DNA from: Adiantum capillus-veneris
Lineage: Eukaryota; Streptophyta; Polypodiopsida; Polypodiales; Pteridaceae
Direction: 5' to 3'
Assembly: GCA_014529385.2 (NCBI GenBank)
Contig: CM043949.1
Coordinates: forward strand, 107,210,054-107,274,053
Length of the DNA stretch: 64,000 nt
Below the pieces are notes generated by a model that was not told where the DNA came from, did no database searches, and saw only the letters and a list, made by a program, of their open reading frames with translations. Within the stretch, counting starts at the first letter, position 1. Every line of letters starts with the position of its first letter. Shown in pieces: positions 53,501 through 63,852 of this stretch. Both the position numbers and the translations under genes were made by a program.

Positions 53501-54260
53501 AGCCCGGAAAGCTATGGCAGTCTGGACGCCTTTGAGGTGGCTACGGAGAGAAAGGTAGTAGAGAAGTATTCCATTCGTAATGGATTAATTTTCAAGCAAG
53601 GCAAAGTGTGTGTGCTCGTTGATGAGAATATGCGCAAGCAAATTTTGTTTGTCATGATGCACCTAGTGCAGGACACCTTGGCATACACCGTACTTTGGCC
53701 TTGGTTGGCTGGTATTTTTTCTGGCTGCACATGAAAGATTTTGTTGAAAAGTATGTGCGGGCGCGCGATGTCAGCTCAATAAATTTGAACAACAGAAACA
53801 CACTGGGTTATTACATCCATTGCAAATTCCCGATAGCAAATGGACAAGCATTTTTATGGATTTTGTAGCTGGATTGCCCGAACCAACCATGCGCATGATG
53901 CCATTTGGGTTGTTGTTGATCGACTCACGAAAATGGCACGATTTATCCCTACGTGTTCCACCGTAAAGAGCCACGAGTTAGCTCAGCTCTTTGGGGAACA
54001 CTAATACAAACTGTATGGTTTGCCCGTTGAAATTGTCAATGATCGTAATCCAAAATTCACAGGAAATTTTTGGCAAATGGTCTTCCAAAAATTGGAGACT
54101 AGTCTGGGTATGTCGTCCTCGAAACATCCTGAAATTGATGGACAGACCGAACGCACGAGTCAAAATATAGAGGACATGCTACGAGCGTATGTTTCTCGAC
54201 ATCAATCTGATTGGGAATGCTATCTCCCACAGATTGAGTTTGCTTATAACAGTTGAAAGC
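53501..54260 (+). pseudogene. Family-I integrase
   Basis: Integrase N-terminus is broken (53630-53800). The core is readable: WVVVDRLTKMARFIPTCSTV (first Asp), VEIVNDRNPKFTGNFWQMVF (second Asp), KHPEIDGQTERTSQNIEDML (Glu kept), DWECYLPQIEFAYNS. The FAYNS end is followed by a stop instead of the usual H-S-x-T. Confidence 0.87.
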
Positions 54261-55290
54261 ACTGACCATGCTTATGTACGGTTATAAGCCGAAACCACCA
54301 ATTGTCACTGGATTGAAGGGGATCAAGATGCGATCGGTAGCCGATTTCTTGCACAATATGCAAGAAATGCTTCAGATCGCGAAAGAGAACATTAAGACGG
54401 CACAAGATCGTGCCACTTTTTATGCCAATCAGCATTGGCAACCCCGCGAACTTCAAGAGGACATGTGAGTGTACCTTAGGGTATTGAAGGACTCCGAAAC
54501 GATCCGAACTGGCCAATGCTCGAAATTGTCTTCTCGTTATTGTGGTCCGTTTCAGATCACAAAGAAGATAAGTGGGGTTTCGTATAAGTTGAACTTTGTC
54601 TCCAGTCAGTGCTGCTCATCCCGTGTTCCATGAGAGTTGTATGAAAGAACAACTGGGACAGGATGACTTGGTAATTCCTCCAGAGCAAGTCCCGAACTTA
54701 GAAGACACCACCCATTATATTCCACTTGAACCCGAATCGGTTCTTGATCAAAGGAATGCTATCTCCCACAGATTGAGTTTGCTTATAACAGTTGAAAGCA
54801 CTCAGCATGCTTATGTATGGTTATAAGCTGAAACCACCAATTGCCACCGGATTCAAGGGGATCAAGATGCGATCTATAGCTGATTTCTTGCACTATGCAA
54901 GAAATGCTTCAGATCGCGAAAGAGAACATTAAGACGGCACAAGATCGTGCCACTTTTTATGCCAATCAGCATTGGCAACCCTACGAACTTCAGGAGGATA
55001 TGTGAGTGTACCTTAGGGTATTGAAGGACTCCGAAACGATCTGAATTGGCCAATGCTCGAAATTGTCTTCTCGTTATTGTGGTCCGTTTCAGATCACAAA
55101 GAAGATAAGTGGGGTTTCCTATAAGTTGAACTTTGTCTCCGGTCATTGTTGTTCATCAAGTGTTCCATGAGAGCCATCTGAAAGAACAACTGGGGCAGGA
55201 TGACTTGGTAATTCCTCTAGAGCAAGTCCCGAACTTAGAAGACACCACCGGTTATATTCCACTTGAACCCGAATCGGTTCTTGATCAAAG
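54215..55290 (+). repeat. 538-bp tandem duplication in family-I pol
   Basis: Copies 54215-54752 and 54753-55290, both running from GGAATGCTATCTCCCACAG to CCGAATCGGTTCTTGATCAA. They duplicate the integrase end and C-terminal region. Copies differ at scattered bases and one small deletion (near 54893). Confidence 0.92.
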
Positions 55291-55441
55291 GGTCTGCAAG
55301 TCTCACAAGTCTTCGTACCTCGAATGTTTGATCAAGTGGAAGCATCGTCTCGAGTCCCAAGCCACTTGGGAGTTAGTTAGATCGTTAAGAAATCGTTTCC
55401 CCGGCTTTATAACCGAGGATATTGCTGAGGAAAACAACTAA
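54261..55441 (+). pseudogene. Family-I integrase C-terminus and chromodomain-like end
   Basis: Integrase tail, present twice because of the duplication: MLQIAKENIKTAQDRATFYA, VFHESCMKEQLGQDDLVIPP in copy one and VFHESHLKEQLGQDDLVIPL in copy two. After copy two the protein runs to its end: YLECLIKWKHRLESQATWEL, SLRNRFPGFITEDIAEENN, stop 55439-55441. A chromodomain-like end with the K-W and ATWE words expected. Confidence 0.85.
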
Positions 55442-55456
55442 AAATAGGGGGGGAAG
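55442..55456 (+). promoter_or_regulatory. Family-I polypurine tract
   Basis: AAATAGGGGGGGAAG directly before the LTR start TGTTACGTCC and directly after the pol stop. Confidence 0.85.
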
Positions 55457-55784
55457 TGTTACGTCCCTAGACATCAGCATGGGCGGCTGCAATTATGTCC
55501 GGCCAGTGTGAACATGGCCCTTGGTTATGAAGTCCTATGAATAGGACTTGAGTCTCATTTGTGAGACATCTTGTGTGATCACCGCACTTGGACTCTTGGC
55601 CTCTGGTAACTCTACCCGCACACCCGTATTGGTGTGGGTTCGGTGGTATGAGACATCGGCCCTTGTGGTAGAGGCTAGCCCGCTTGGGTGAGCCCGTATT
55701 GGCTCTATGACTGGGAGGATGTCTGCTCACTACATGTGAGTTTGGCTTGTGTCATGTCATGTGTGTAGGATGGATCCAGCGTGG
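55457..55784 (+). repeat. Family-I 3' LTR, truncated
   Basis: Starts TGTTACGTCCCTAGACATC. About 328 bp remain before LINE-3 sequence. It contains inverted words (CCCGCACACCCG..GGTGTGGGTT, and TTGGCTC near TGAGCC) and no conserved family A/B box. Confidence 0.75.
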
Positions 55785-58043
55785 GACTAAAAGGAGAGAT
55801 GCTTGACAACTTGAGCGAGGGGCTGTTTTAACTTGTTCCCAAGGAGGGGGGCTGCTTGGATGAGATTCGGCAGTGGCGACCCATCACTATTCTCAACTCA
55901 GCCTACAAAATTTTAGCGAAGGCTCTGAGTTTGAGAATTGAGCCACTCCTTGAGAGCGTCATACATGAGACTCAGACAGGTTTTGTCAAGGAGCACAGCA
56001 TCCTTGTCAACAGCTTTACCTTTTGGGAGGCGTCGGCCCTTGCATGCCTTTGAGGAGAGGATCTTGTGATTCTCCTTCTCGACTTTGAGAAGGCCTACAA
56101 CATAGTTGACTGGGATTTCTTGGAGGGCACTCTTTGCAGGATGGGCTTCTTAGATGCTTGGATCAAAGGGGTGCCAGCTTTGTATAGATGTGCACATAGT
56201 GAGGTGCTTTTGGTCTATGCTGAGGGGATGGGCAGATTTTTGACTTCACACGAGGTCGGTTTGCATGGTCTAGAGCTCCCTATTAGGGGAGACGAGTTGC
56301 TTGACGCTGAGTTTGCTAACGACTCAGGCTTATACTTGGAGGGCCATGAGGCCAATTTGCACAAGTGTGAGCAGGCTCTTGAGGTGTTTTGTTGTGCATC
56401 AAGGGCACTGATCAATTGGAGAAAGACTGTGGCTTTCTGGGTTGGCAGTGCTCCCGCGCCTAACCGGTCGCTAGGTGAGGGCTTCAGGTGGATACCCCCA
56501 GGGTTTGCTATACGTTATTTGGGCTGTTAGGTTGGCCTGGATTTGTCGCCAGAACAACTGACTACTCCCGTTCTCCTTTCCATCAGGAGGAAGCTGCTAC
56601 ATTGGAGTTTTGCATAGCTCTCTTTGGCTGGTAGAGTGGTAGTGGTCAACCAGGTGCTGTTGGCTACTATGTGGTACATCACGTCCTACTGGATATTCTT
56701 GAGTTCCTGTATCAGCCAGCTGGAGAGGCTGACACAAATTTTTTGTGGTCAGAGCGAGACACTCAGTCAGCCAGGGCTAAAGTGTCCTGGTAGTTCATTA
56801 CCTTACCATGCTCTCAGGGAGGGTTAGGGCTCATCTACCCAGCACGGCAGAGCAGAGCCTCCCTTGGGAAGCTGGTGGTCAGAGGACTTCTTCCAGGGGA
56901 GGAGCCCTGGAAGGAGTTGTCGATACAGTGGATTCGTGCTCGAGCTTCTCATACGAGCGGCCCTTGGAGCCTGTCCATCAGGTGGATCTTCAAATCTTCA
57001 CCTGTCCATCAGGTGGATCTTCAGATGTTCGGGTCGGCTTGAGCAAGAGTTGGGAGGACGGTTTTGCTGCGAGTCTACGTAGGGCTTGGGAGCAAGTGAG
57101 GAGTGGTATGCAACAACACCCACCCACTTGCATGGAGGAGCGCTTGAGACATCCACTTGTTTGGAACCCCATGGTTAGCACACAGAGAGTCCACTTGGTG
57201 GGCAGCATGCCTCATGTTTCTTGGGTCCATCGCAGAGGGTCCAACTTGCACGTTCTCCAAAAGGTCTAGAGCACCTATTTACGAGGCATGAGGGGAGTGC
57301 AGAGCATGTGTCAGGATATCAGAGAGGCCATCCCAGCTGAGTGGCACACCCCTCTAGAGGATGCAACTCCCAGGTGGATAGGGGCTTCGTGCGCTTGGAA
57401 GTCCTCATTGCAGTTAGCGCTTGCTCGGAGACAGTACCCCCCACGCTTTTCGAGTTTCGGGGGGAGGGCCGGCTTCACAAAGTCTCAATTGAGGCGCCAC
57501 AGGTTGTAGAGTGCTGCTTTTAGAAGATTAGAGTTGTGGGCATATGTGGAAGGACTTGTGTCATAGATCCTGACCCCACAGATCTTGAGGTAGGACATTG
57601 GCGGCTTTGGGCGTGGGAGAGCCGCCCTCTGGCACGAGTGCAGTGGGATCCAGGTGAGTGGTTCTGGCGGGATCCCTTCTCGTCAGCCGACCACCCAGGG
57701 ACTCCCTTTTTCTAGTACACAACTCGTTTGGGGCAACACATACTGACAGCACAGAGAGAGGCCGGCCCAACTGTTGCACTTCATTGGCAGGAGGAGGGTC
57801 TCACGACTGAGTTCTTGTCACCGTTTTGGGAGTGGTTGTGGGACAGCAGGCAGCCGCGGAGAGTTACTATTTTTCAGTGGCTGGTAGCGCACAAAACTAC
57901 AGCAGTTGGGAGGAGGTCCTTGGTACACAACGGCTTTTCTGTAGCATGTGCGGCTTGTGGCCATCCTATGGAGAGTCAGCGACACTGTTTGTGGGACTAC
58001 CCCATGGCACAGTAGGTTTGGCTTCGGGTTCTCCAGCTGATGC
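55785..58043 (+). pseudogene. LINE-3 copy, RT to zf-RVT (5' truncated)
   Basis: Same family as LINE-2. Opens at about 55785 in front of IRQWRPITILNSAYKILAKA; then HETQTGFVKEHSILVNSFTF, LLLDFEKAYNIVDWDFLEGT. The catalytic box reads EFANDSGLYLEGHEANL, so FADD has become FAND. LINWRKTVAFWVG follows, and the zf-RVT-like CAACGHPMESQRHCLWD near 57945-57995. About 200 bp around 56205 (the QGGPLAPFLF region) is shortened. A 28-bp tandem duplication lies at about 56976-57030. It is interrupted at 58043 by the E LTR. Confidence 0.9.
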
Positions 58044-60025
58044 TGTCACAAACTAGAGCGCATAGCAACATAAAATACATTCGGATAAATAGGATTTATC
58101 ACTTATAACTGAAGCCAGAGTATATAGAGAGAAATAGATAGAGAGCGAGATAGAGAGTGAGAAGATCCACACAGTACTGGGGACCAGAATATGGGTTGGT
58201 GCCCCCTCGTAATAGTATCTTTATTACTGAGGAGAAGTCTATACAAGCACTTGAACCGAACGTATTACCACGTTCGTTCTGAATAAGACTTGATGGTTCC
58301 CGGAAGCCTCGGCTTCCTATTCCTAGGGTAAAGCCCTATTCCAAGGAACTTCCGTTCCTTATTCCAAATCCTCGAGAATCAAGGTTCTCGCCTCTGGATC
58401 TCACCTTCCAGACTCCGGGCATGACATCCCTGCAACTCTTTTCCGACTCTGTTCCAAGAGACCTCTTCCTGCAGAATAACTCTGCTTTCCCGGACATGAA
58501 GTCCTTCCCTTGGGAATTTCAACTTCCGGATCACATCTTGAGAGTCTACCACTCTCGGATCCGTGAATCTACTTCCCAAACTCGTGTATGAAACCCTTGG
58601 GCTGATTTGGCTCTAGTTCCTCAGAGCGCTTTTATCCTGTAGAGGCTCGTGCCTTCCTCTGCTCCTATTTCCTCACGAAGAGGAAGTACACCTACAATCA
58701 AATTACTCAGAGATCATAACATGAAATCATTACCTTCACAATCTCGATGCTCGAAACGCAGCTCGGTTCTCGAAAAGCAATCTCCCGAAAGAGATCTCTA
58801 CATAGAAAATCCTCTCTTCCAATCCTAAACACAAAAGAGTTGTGTTCACGGGTTCCTTCTCGTAAATCAGCCCTGTCTATGACGTTTATGGGCTGAAAAC
58901 AGACAAAAACAGTAACTTGTTGCGATGGAAACACGCTCCGTAGGCACTTCTTCGCGAAAGACCTCGCGCACTGGGTCTTGGCGACATCTGGTACACTTGG
59001 GGCAGCCATGGGCATCACCGGCAATGTCTTCTTTGCGGATGAAATCTGCAGCAGCATCTTCTTCTTGCAAAACACTGATCTCCTCCTCTGAGTGAGGGCA
59101 TGTGATGCTTTTATAGCTCTTGGCCACGACACGAATAGTTGAGCGCAGGCTGCTCGCATAGAGATCGCGGCCGTTTTTTGTTTTGTTTTATTTTGGTTCT
59201 GCCAGAAAAAGAGAAAATTCGCTGGCTGGTTTATATTGCTTTATTTATCATAGGTTGCCCACTCATTAAGTGGGTGGCCGGTCACCTTTAAAAATGGTTT
59301 GAATCTGTCCAAAAACTCAATAAAACCTTATAAGTTAAAAACAATGCTTTCACAACACTTCCCAGGCGTCCCTTTGATGCAATCACATGCATAGTTGCAA
59401 TGCAGACATAGACTTCCTCGCGGGAAACCATCTGCTTTCCCGAAAAGCAATCCCGCTTTCTCAGAAAGCATTCGTTTTTCCTCAAGGTTTCCTCTGAACC
59501 CATCTTCATTTAAGTTCTTGCTTTTCCTTGTGCACAATTCTAACACAGTTCGGAATTTCCTCTCGACTATGGATATTCCCTTTCCGATGCACCCGTCACC
59601 CACCTTGTGACGCATCAGGAATACCCATCACCTAGTCTTTTCCTATCGAACTTACGGTACAATCTCCTTCACGATGCTCTATGTCACACATCCTATGACG
59701 CATCAGAGATGTCCGTTCCTGAATGGTCGGATACTTCTTCCTGATGCTCCCTGTCACCCATCCGATGTGACGCATTAGAAGTACCCGTTCCTGGTGGCCT
59801 TACAGATATTCCCGTTCACAGTGCTCCCGTCATTACTCTGAATGATGCACTAGGAATACTTTGCACTTGGATGTCTCCAGTGAGAGAAACCCTCTCACTT
59901 AAAATTCCAATAATTCATTTATAATTATTTTCTCTGAGTGTTCCAAGCGAGAAAACCCTCTCACTTATAAATCCAATATTTCATTTAGAATTATTTTTAT
60001 GTCAAATAAAGCCAATTTAGCAAGA
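58044..60025 (-). repeat. Solo LTR of family E inside LINE-3
   Basis: 1,982 bp, TGTCACAAACTAGAGC to TTTAGCAAGA (the other copy ends GCAACA), flanked by GATGC (58039-58043) and GATAC (60026-60030). LINE-3 continues on both sides with the expected next words. A weak version of the family A/B LTR box lies at 58176-58225 (GGTTGGTGCCCC..GTATCTTTATT), so E may be a distant relative. The body contains repeated ~60-bp units near 59580-59830. No coding capacity. Confidence 0.85.
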
Positions 60026-60030
60026 GATAC

Positions 60031-60122
60031 TAGCCCTCTCTACAGCCAGACATTACACTTGGGGTGATTCAGCTTGGTCCACTCTCACAGGCCCATCACT
60101 GCACTTTGAGCCGGCTTCCACC
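60031..60122 (+). pseudogene. LINE-3 continuation (C-terminal scrap)
   Basis: 92 bp aligned with LINE-2 at 27180-27272 (TACACTTGGGG, TTGGTCCACTCTCACAGGCC). It ends where family-B LTR sequence begins. Confidence 0.88.
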
Positions 60123-60574
60123 GACGTGTCAAGCCACTGAAGAATGGATCCAACCTGCAGATCCCGGGCGAGAAGCCTAAACCCTAGCAGAAGCTGCAGA
60201 AGAAGTTTTACCAACTCGCAAAGTCTTGCCGAGTGGCCTACTACTAAAGAGGAGTTCCCGCCAACTTATGGGACCCCGTTCGATGGGGCCCAAGTGACCC
60301 AGAGAGATTAAACTAAAGCAGGAGCAACACACACACACACAAACACACAAAAAGAAGCGTAGAAGATGATGACGTGGTAGCTTTACGGACGCCCACGATT
60401 TGCGTTGGCAGTGCCATGTGGCAGACTGCACGGATTTCCGTGAAATTGCTGGCAGCTTTTTACACTAGTTTTTGGGATCAGATGCTTTTGAGTTTGAAAG
60501 CTTTTCATGGCCAAGGGCCTTCCAATATGAGCCAAGAGCTCATTCTCTGGCACGCTCTCGCGTGGAGGTGGCAA
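60123..60574 (+). repeat. B2: family-B LTR fragment
   Basis: GACGTGTCAAGCCACTGAAG onwards follows the family-B LTR without its first ~13 bp, for about 450 bp to the start of B3. It stops before the conserved box. Possibly the remains of an earlier 5' LTR from a tandem or nested insertion. Confidence 0.78.
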
Positions 60575-61242
60575 TGCCACAATTGCTCACGTGTCAAGCC
60601 ACTGAAGAACGGAGCCAACCTTCAGATCTTGGCCAAGGGGCCAAAACCCTAAGAAGAAGCAGAAGAAGAAGAAGAAGTTTTACAGACTTCCAAAGTCTTG
60701 ACGAGTGGCCTATTTTTAAAGAAGAGTTCCCACCAACTTACGGGAACCCGTCTGATGGGGCCCGAGTGACAAAGGCATTAAAAATAAAGGAGACTGCAAT
60801 CAGAAGACTTTGCACAACAAATTATGATGACGCGGCACTTGTACGGACGTTCCGCAATTCGCGGCGGATTTTTAGGAAAATCTCGAAATTTTAGGAAAAT
60901 CTCGAAATTTTAGGAAAGTGTTTTTTTGAGGTGAGCTTTTCATATTTGATGCTTTTTGGCTTTGGGCCTTTAAATATGAGCCTTGGGGGCCCTCTCTGGT
61001 AGTCTTGAACGAGCAGATTGCAGAGGAGGTGCTCTGCGGCTGTTGTACTTTGCGAATCAACAGTAATGTAAAGAAATACCGAAAGGGGCGCCAAGGTTTG
61101 GGGCCAATACTCTCTGCGGTGGATTTCTGCCACTCCGTGTCACGTGTGCTCTCTCTCTCTTTTAGTTTCAGTTGTTATTGAAGTGCTAAAAGTGTGTTCA
61201 ATCTGTTCTTTTCGGTTCGCATGTGGTGCCCATCTTGTGATA
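60575..61242 (+). repeat. B3 5' LTR
   Basis: 668 bp, TGCCACAATTGCTCACG to CATCTTGTGATA, conserved box at 61073-61110. A short tandem duplication of AAATCTCGAAATTTTAGG lies at about 60876-60915. Confidence 0.88.
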
Positions 61243-61243
61243 G

Positions 61244-61255
61244 TGGTATCAGAGC
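61244..61255 (+). promoter_or_regulatory. B3 primer-binding site
   Basis: TGGTATCAGAGC one base after the 5' LTR. Confidence 0.92.
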
Positions 61256-61489
61256 ATCAAGCGTGTGCTTTTCTCAAAGCGTACCGGTCTTTACTAAAGA
61301 GCAGACAGATCACTTGGGCACAATTTTGGAAATTGTTATTGAAGAATCTTCGTGTTCCGACCTCGGACTTATTAGCCACCTCCACCCTTACTTCATCGTT
61401 CTTTCGGGCACGCTCCCCTCTTCACCGCTCATGTCTTACAGGGCATGAGCCGTTAAGATCACGTGCAATAGAAGGATCAAGATTTGTTT

Positions 61490-61840
61490 CGAGCTGCTGT
61501 TTTTTTCAGATGAAGTGGTGGATGTCTATAGCTATCAAGCCGCTCACTCCAAGGACTTGGCAAGCTTTCAAGAAATTTTTTGCCCGAAGTTATATTGTTT
61601 TTGGCAACTTCTAGCAGAGTGGGGCATCGTGAAATGCTTGCCACGAAAACCCTACAGATTACGACTTGAAATTTTGGACATCTCTCACCAGGTGTCTCTT
61701 CTCAAGCTGATAACCTTGGAGGCCGAGTGTGATTGCTATGTCTTGGGACTACCATCACCGCCATAGGAACACTGTCTGTCCAAGAGCTGATGGACCATGC
61801 TGTGGTCGGCTATGACCTTATGAGAGGAATCTAACCCTAA
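61490..61840 (+). pseudogene. B3 partial gag
   Basis: Capsid-like region in two frames: MSIAIKPLTPRTWQAFKKFF near 61510-61580, then words parallel to the minus-strand B4 gag at 27990-28250 (AATGCTTGCCA, AAGCTGATAACCTTGGAGG) ending in QELMDHAVVGYDLMRGI and a stop near 61833. No zinc knuckle follows. Confidence 0.7.
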
Positions 61841-62520
61841 TTTTTGGTGCAGGTTTCAGGATGGAAAGTCAATCGACTTTTCGAGCTCGAATGATGTCGA
61901 GATTGCTTTTCAAGTTTGAATTTTGTTTGAGAAAAGTATTGTTTGGAATTTGTTTGAAATGGATGCTATCTGTTTTGAACTTGTCTTGGTGTCGATTTGA
62001 ACTATTTGACTCTGGTTTTAATACTGGTTTCATTAATTGGTGATTAACTCTCGGGAGGAGTAGTGAGAAATGCTGTTTTGGTATTGTTTGAACCTCGGAA
62101 CGACGCAGACGAGATGTCTGGGGATCGTTTCGTTGTATGCTAGAAAACCTCCGAACGATGCAGACGGGATGTCTGGGGAGCGTTTGCTTGTATGCTTGAA
62201 CCAGCAAGCGATGCAGGCTGCGGTTTGGGGAGCGTTTGGTTGTACCAGTCCTCTGAACTCATGCCCCGGATCTTTCTAGGTTTTTTGCGGGGGTAGTGAC
62301 GAGGTAGTCGTTGAGTAGCTTCATACCGCAAACCGTCTGTCTCGGAGGAGTGCTCAGCGGCGGTGTTCGTTGTGTCTTGTAACATGCATATGTGATGTGC
62401 CAACCACTGAATATTCCTAATTGAATGAGATTGCTTGGGTATGTAATTTTAGTGCATCAAGACACCCATGGAAGATCAGTGCGGTCTGGGTGTGATGGCT
62501 AATTTTACTACGCCGGAATA
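61841..62520 (+). other. B3 unexplained internal segment
   Basis: About 680 bp between gag and the stem-loop repeat, with no counterpart in B1 and no retroviral-type protein. It contains three copies of a ~57-bp unit (GATGTCTGGGGA..CGTTTCGTTGTATGCT and variants) at about 62094-62265. Possibly captured host sequence. Confidence 0.55.
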
Positions 62521-62541
62521 TCAAGAGTTCGGATATGGACG

Positions 62542-62610
62542 AAAGGAGAAGCCAACTCCTTGATCAAAAGAGCCAAAGGAAAAGCCAACTCCTTAACAAA
62601 AAAAAAGCAA
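62542..62610 (+). repeat. B3 stem-loop repeats
   Basis: AAGGAGAAGCCAACTCCTTG and GGAAAAGCCAACTCCTTAAC, two copies of the unit seen three times in B1, just upstream of the polypurine tract (62711-62721). Confidence 0.8.
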
Positions 62611-62721
62611 ACGGATTGTCCCTCGAAGTGACTCTCGAAATTTATTTATTTTGAGCTAACTTGAGTTGTTTTGCAGATATGCTGTAATCGCGGACGATTA
62701 CTTTCTTTCAAGAAGGGAGGA

Positions 62722-63305
62722 TGTCACAAACTGCTAACGTGTCAAGCCACTGAAGAACGGAGCCAACCTTCAGATCTCGGCCAAGGGGCCAAAACCCTAA
62801 GAAGAAGCAACAGCAGAAGAAGAAGTTTTACAGACTTACAAAGTCTTGATGAGTGGCCTATTTTTAAAGAAGAGTTCCCACCAACTTACGGGACCCCGTC
62901 CGATGGGGCCCAAGTGACATAAAGGCATTAAAAATAAAGCAGAACACACTCAGAAGACTTTGCACAACAAAATATGATGACGTGGCACTTGTACGGACGT
63001 TTCGCAATTCGTGGCAGATTTTTAGGAAAATCCCGAAATTTTAGGAAAGTGTTTTTTTGAGGTCAGCTTTTCATATTTGATGCTTTTTGGCTTTGGGCCT
63101 TTAAGTATGAGCCTTGGGGACCCTCTCTGGCACTCTTCAGCATGCAGATTGCAGAGGAGGTGCGGTCAGTGCTCTCTTGGGATGGAACTCTGCCACTCCC
63201 TGCCGTGCACTCTCTCTCTCTCTCTTTCAGTATCGTGTTATTTAAAGTGCTAAAAGTGTTTAGTCTGTTCTTTTCCGTTGGCACGTGGTGTCTGTCCCCG
63301 TGACA
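62722..63305 (+). repeat. B3 3' LTR (box deleted)
   Basis: 584 bp. Compared with the 5' LTR it lacks about 85 bp around 63165, which removes the conserved box and the AATAAAG-like stretch before it. Confidence 0.88.
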
Positions 63306-63397
63306 CTCCCTACACTACAACTTGCCACAGAGCTCATCCCTCGGGAGTGGTGCAGTGATAGAGAGTGGTGTTGGGAGCTCATTTGCGGCGTGACACG
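63306..63397 (+). pseudogene. LINE-3 last scrap
   Basis: Aligned with LINE-2 at 27306-27395 (CAGAGCTCATCCC, GGGAGTGGTGCAGTGA, GTTGGGAGCTCAT). It ends at GCGTGACAC where another repeat begins. Confidence 0.85.
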
Positions 63398-63852
63398 AAA
63401 TGAAATGATATATTAACGACTACAAAAGGCCAAAATGACCTATGAGACCAAACTGATTACAATGGTGAGTCTAGTACCAAGTCTGGGTACAAATAAAGAA
63501 AACTACAAACTAGAAACTGAGACAGGAGTGCTACCGATTCGTATGGGTGGCTGGTAAGCTGAGCAATGGTATAATGCCACAAAGAGAGAGAAAATGAAAT
63601 GAAATGAAATGTTATATTAACGTCTTCAAAAGGCCAGAATGACCTATGAGACCAAATTGATACAAAAGTGGTGAATTTGTTACAATGTCTGGGTACCTTA
63701 GTACTAGAGAGAGAGAGGCTCTCCATGCTGATAACAAATTGCTGTGACAAGTGACCGGCATAGATCTAACATGTCCCAATGGATAGACCCGAGGTACACA
63801 CAATTGCAATTGCTACTGGACACTTGGAAACACTTTTTTAGTACTTCAAAAC
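63398..63852 (-). repeat. Doubled non-LTR-like tail (family J)
   Basis: Two head-to-tail copies (63398-63590 and 63591-63852) beginning with (GAAAT)n and sharing ATTAACG..CAAAAGGCC..AATGACCTATGAGACC. On the minus strand they end in (ATTTC)n, like the 3' tail of a LINE or SINE. No protein is recognisable. Confidence 0.6.

Larger units (their letters stand above)
60575..63305 (+). mobile_element. B3: family-B element with unusual internal region
   Basis: 2,731 bp on the plus strand: 5' LTR 60575-61242, PBS 61244-61255, internal 61256-62721, 3' LTR 62722-63305 (TGTCACAAACTGC to CCGTGACA). It has a partial gag but no protease, RT or integrase. No clear TSD (GGCAA left, CTCCC right); about 38 bp of LINE-3 seem missing at the insertion. 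Confidence 0.85.

Noticed and set aside
58268-59160. Minus-strand frames in the E LTR as genes
   Set aside because: No recognisable protein, and the region lies inside a solo LTR with defined ends.
61144-61448. Open frames over the B3 LTR end and leader
   Set aside because: They cross the LTR-PBS boundary and match non-coding LTR sequence of B1.
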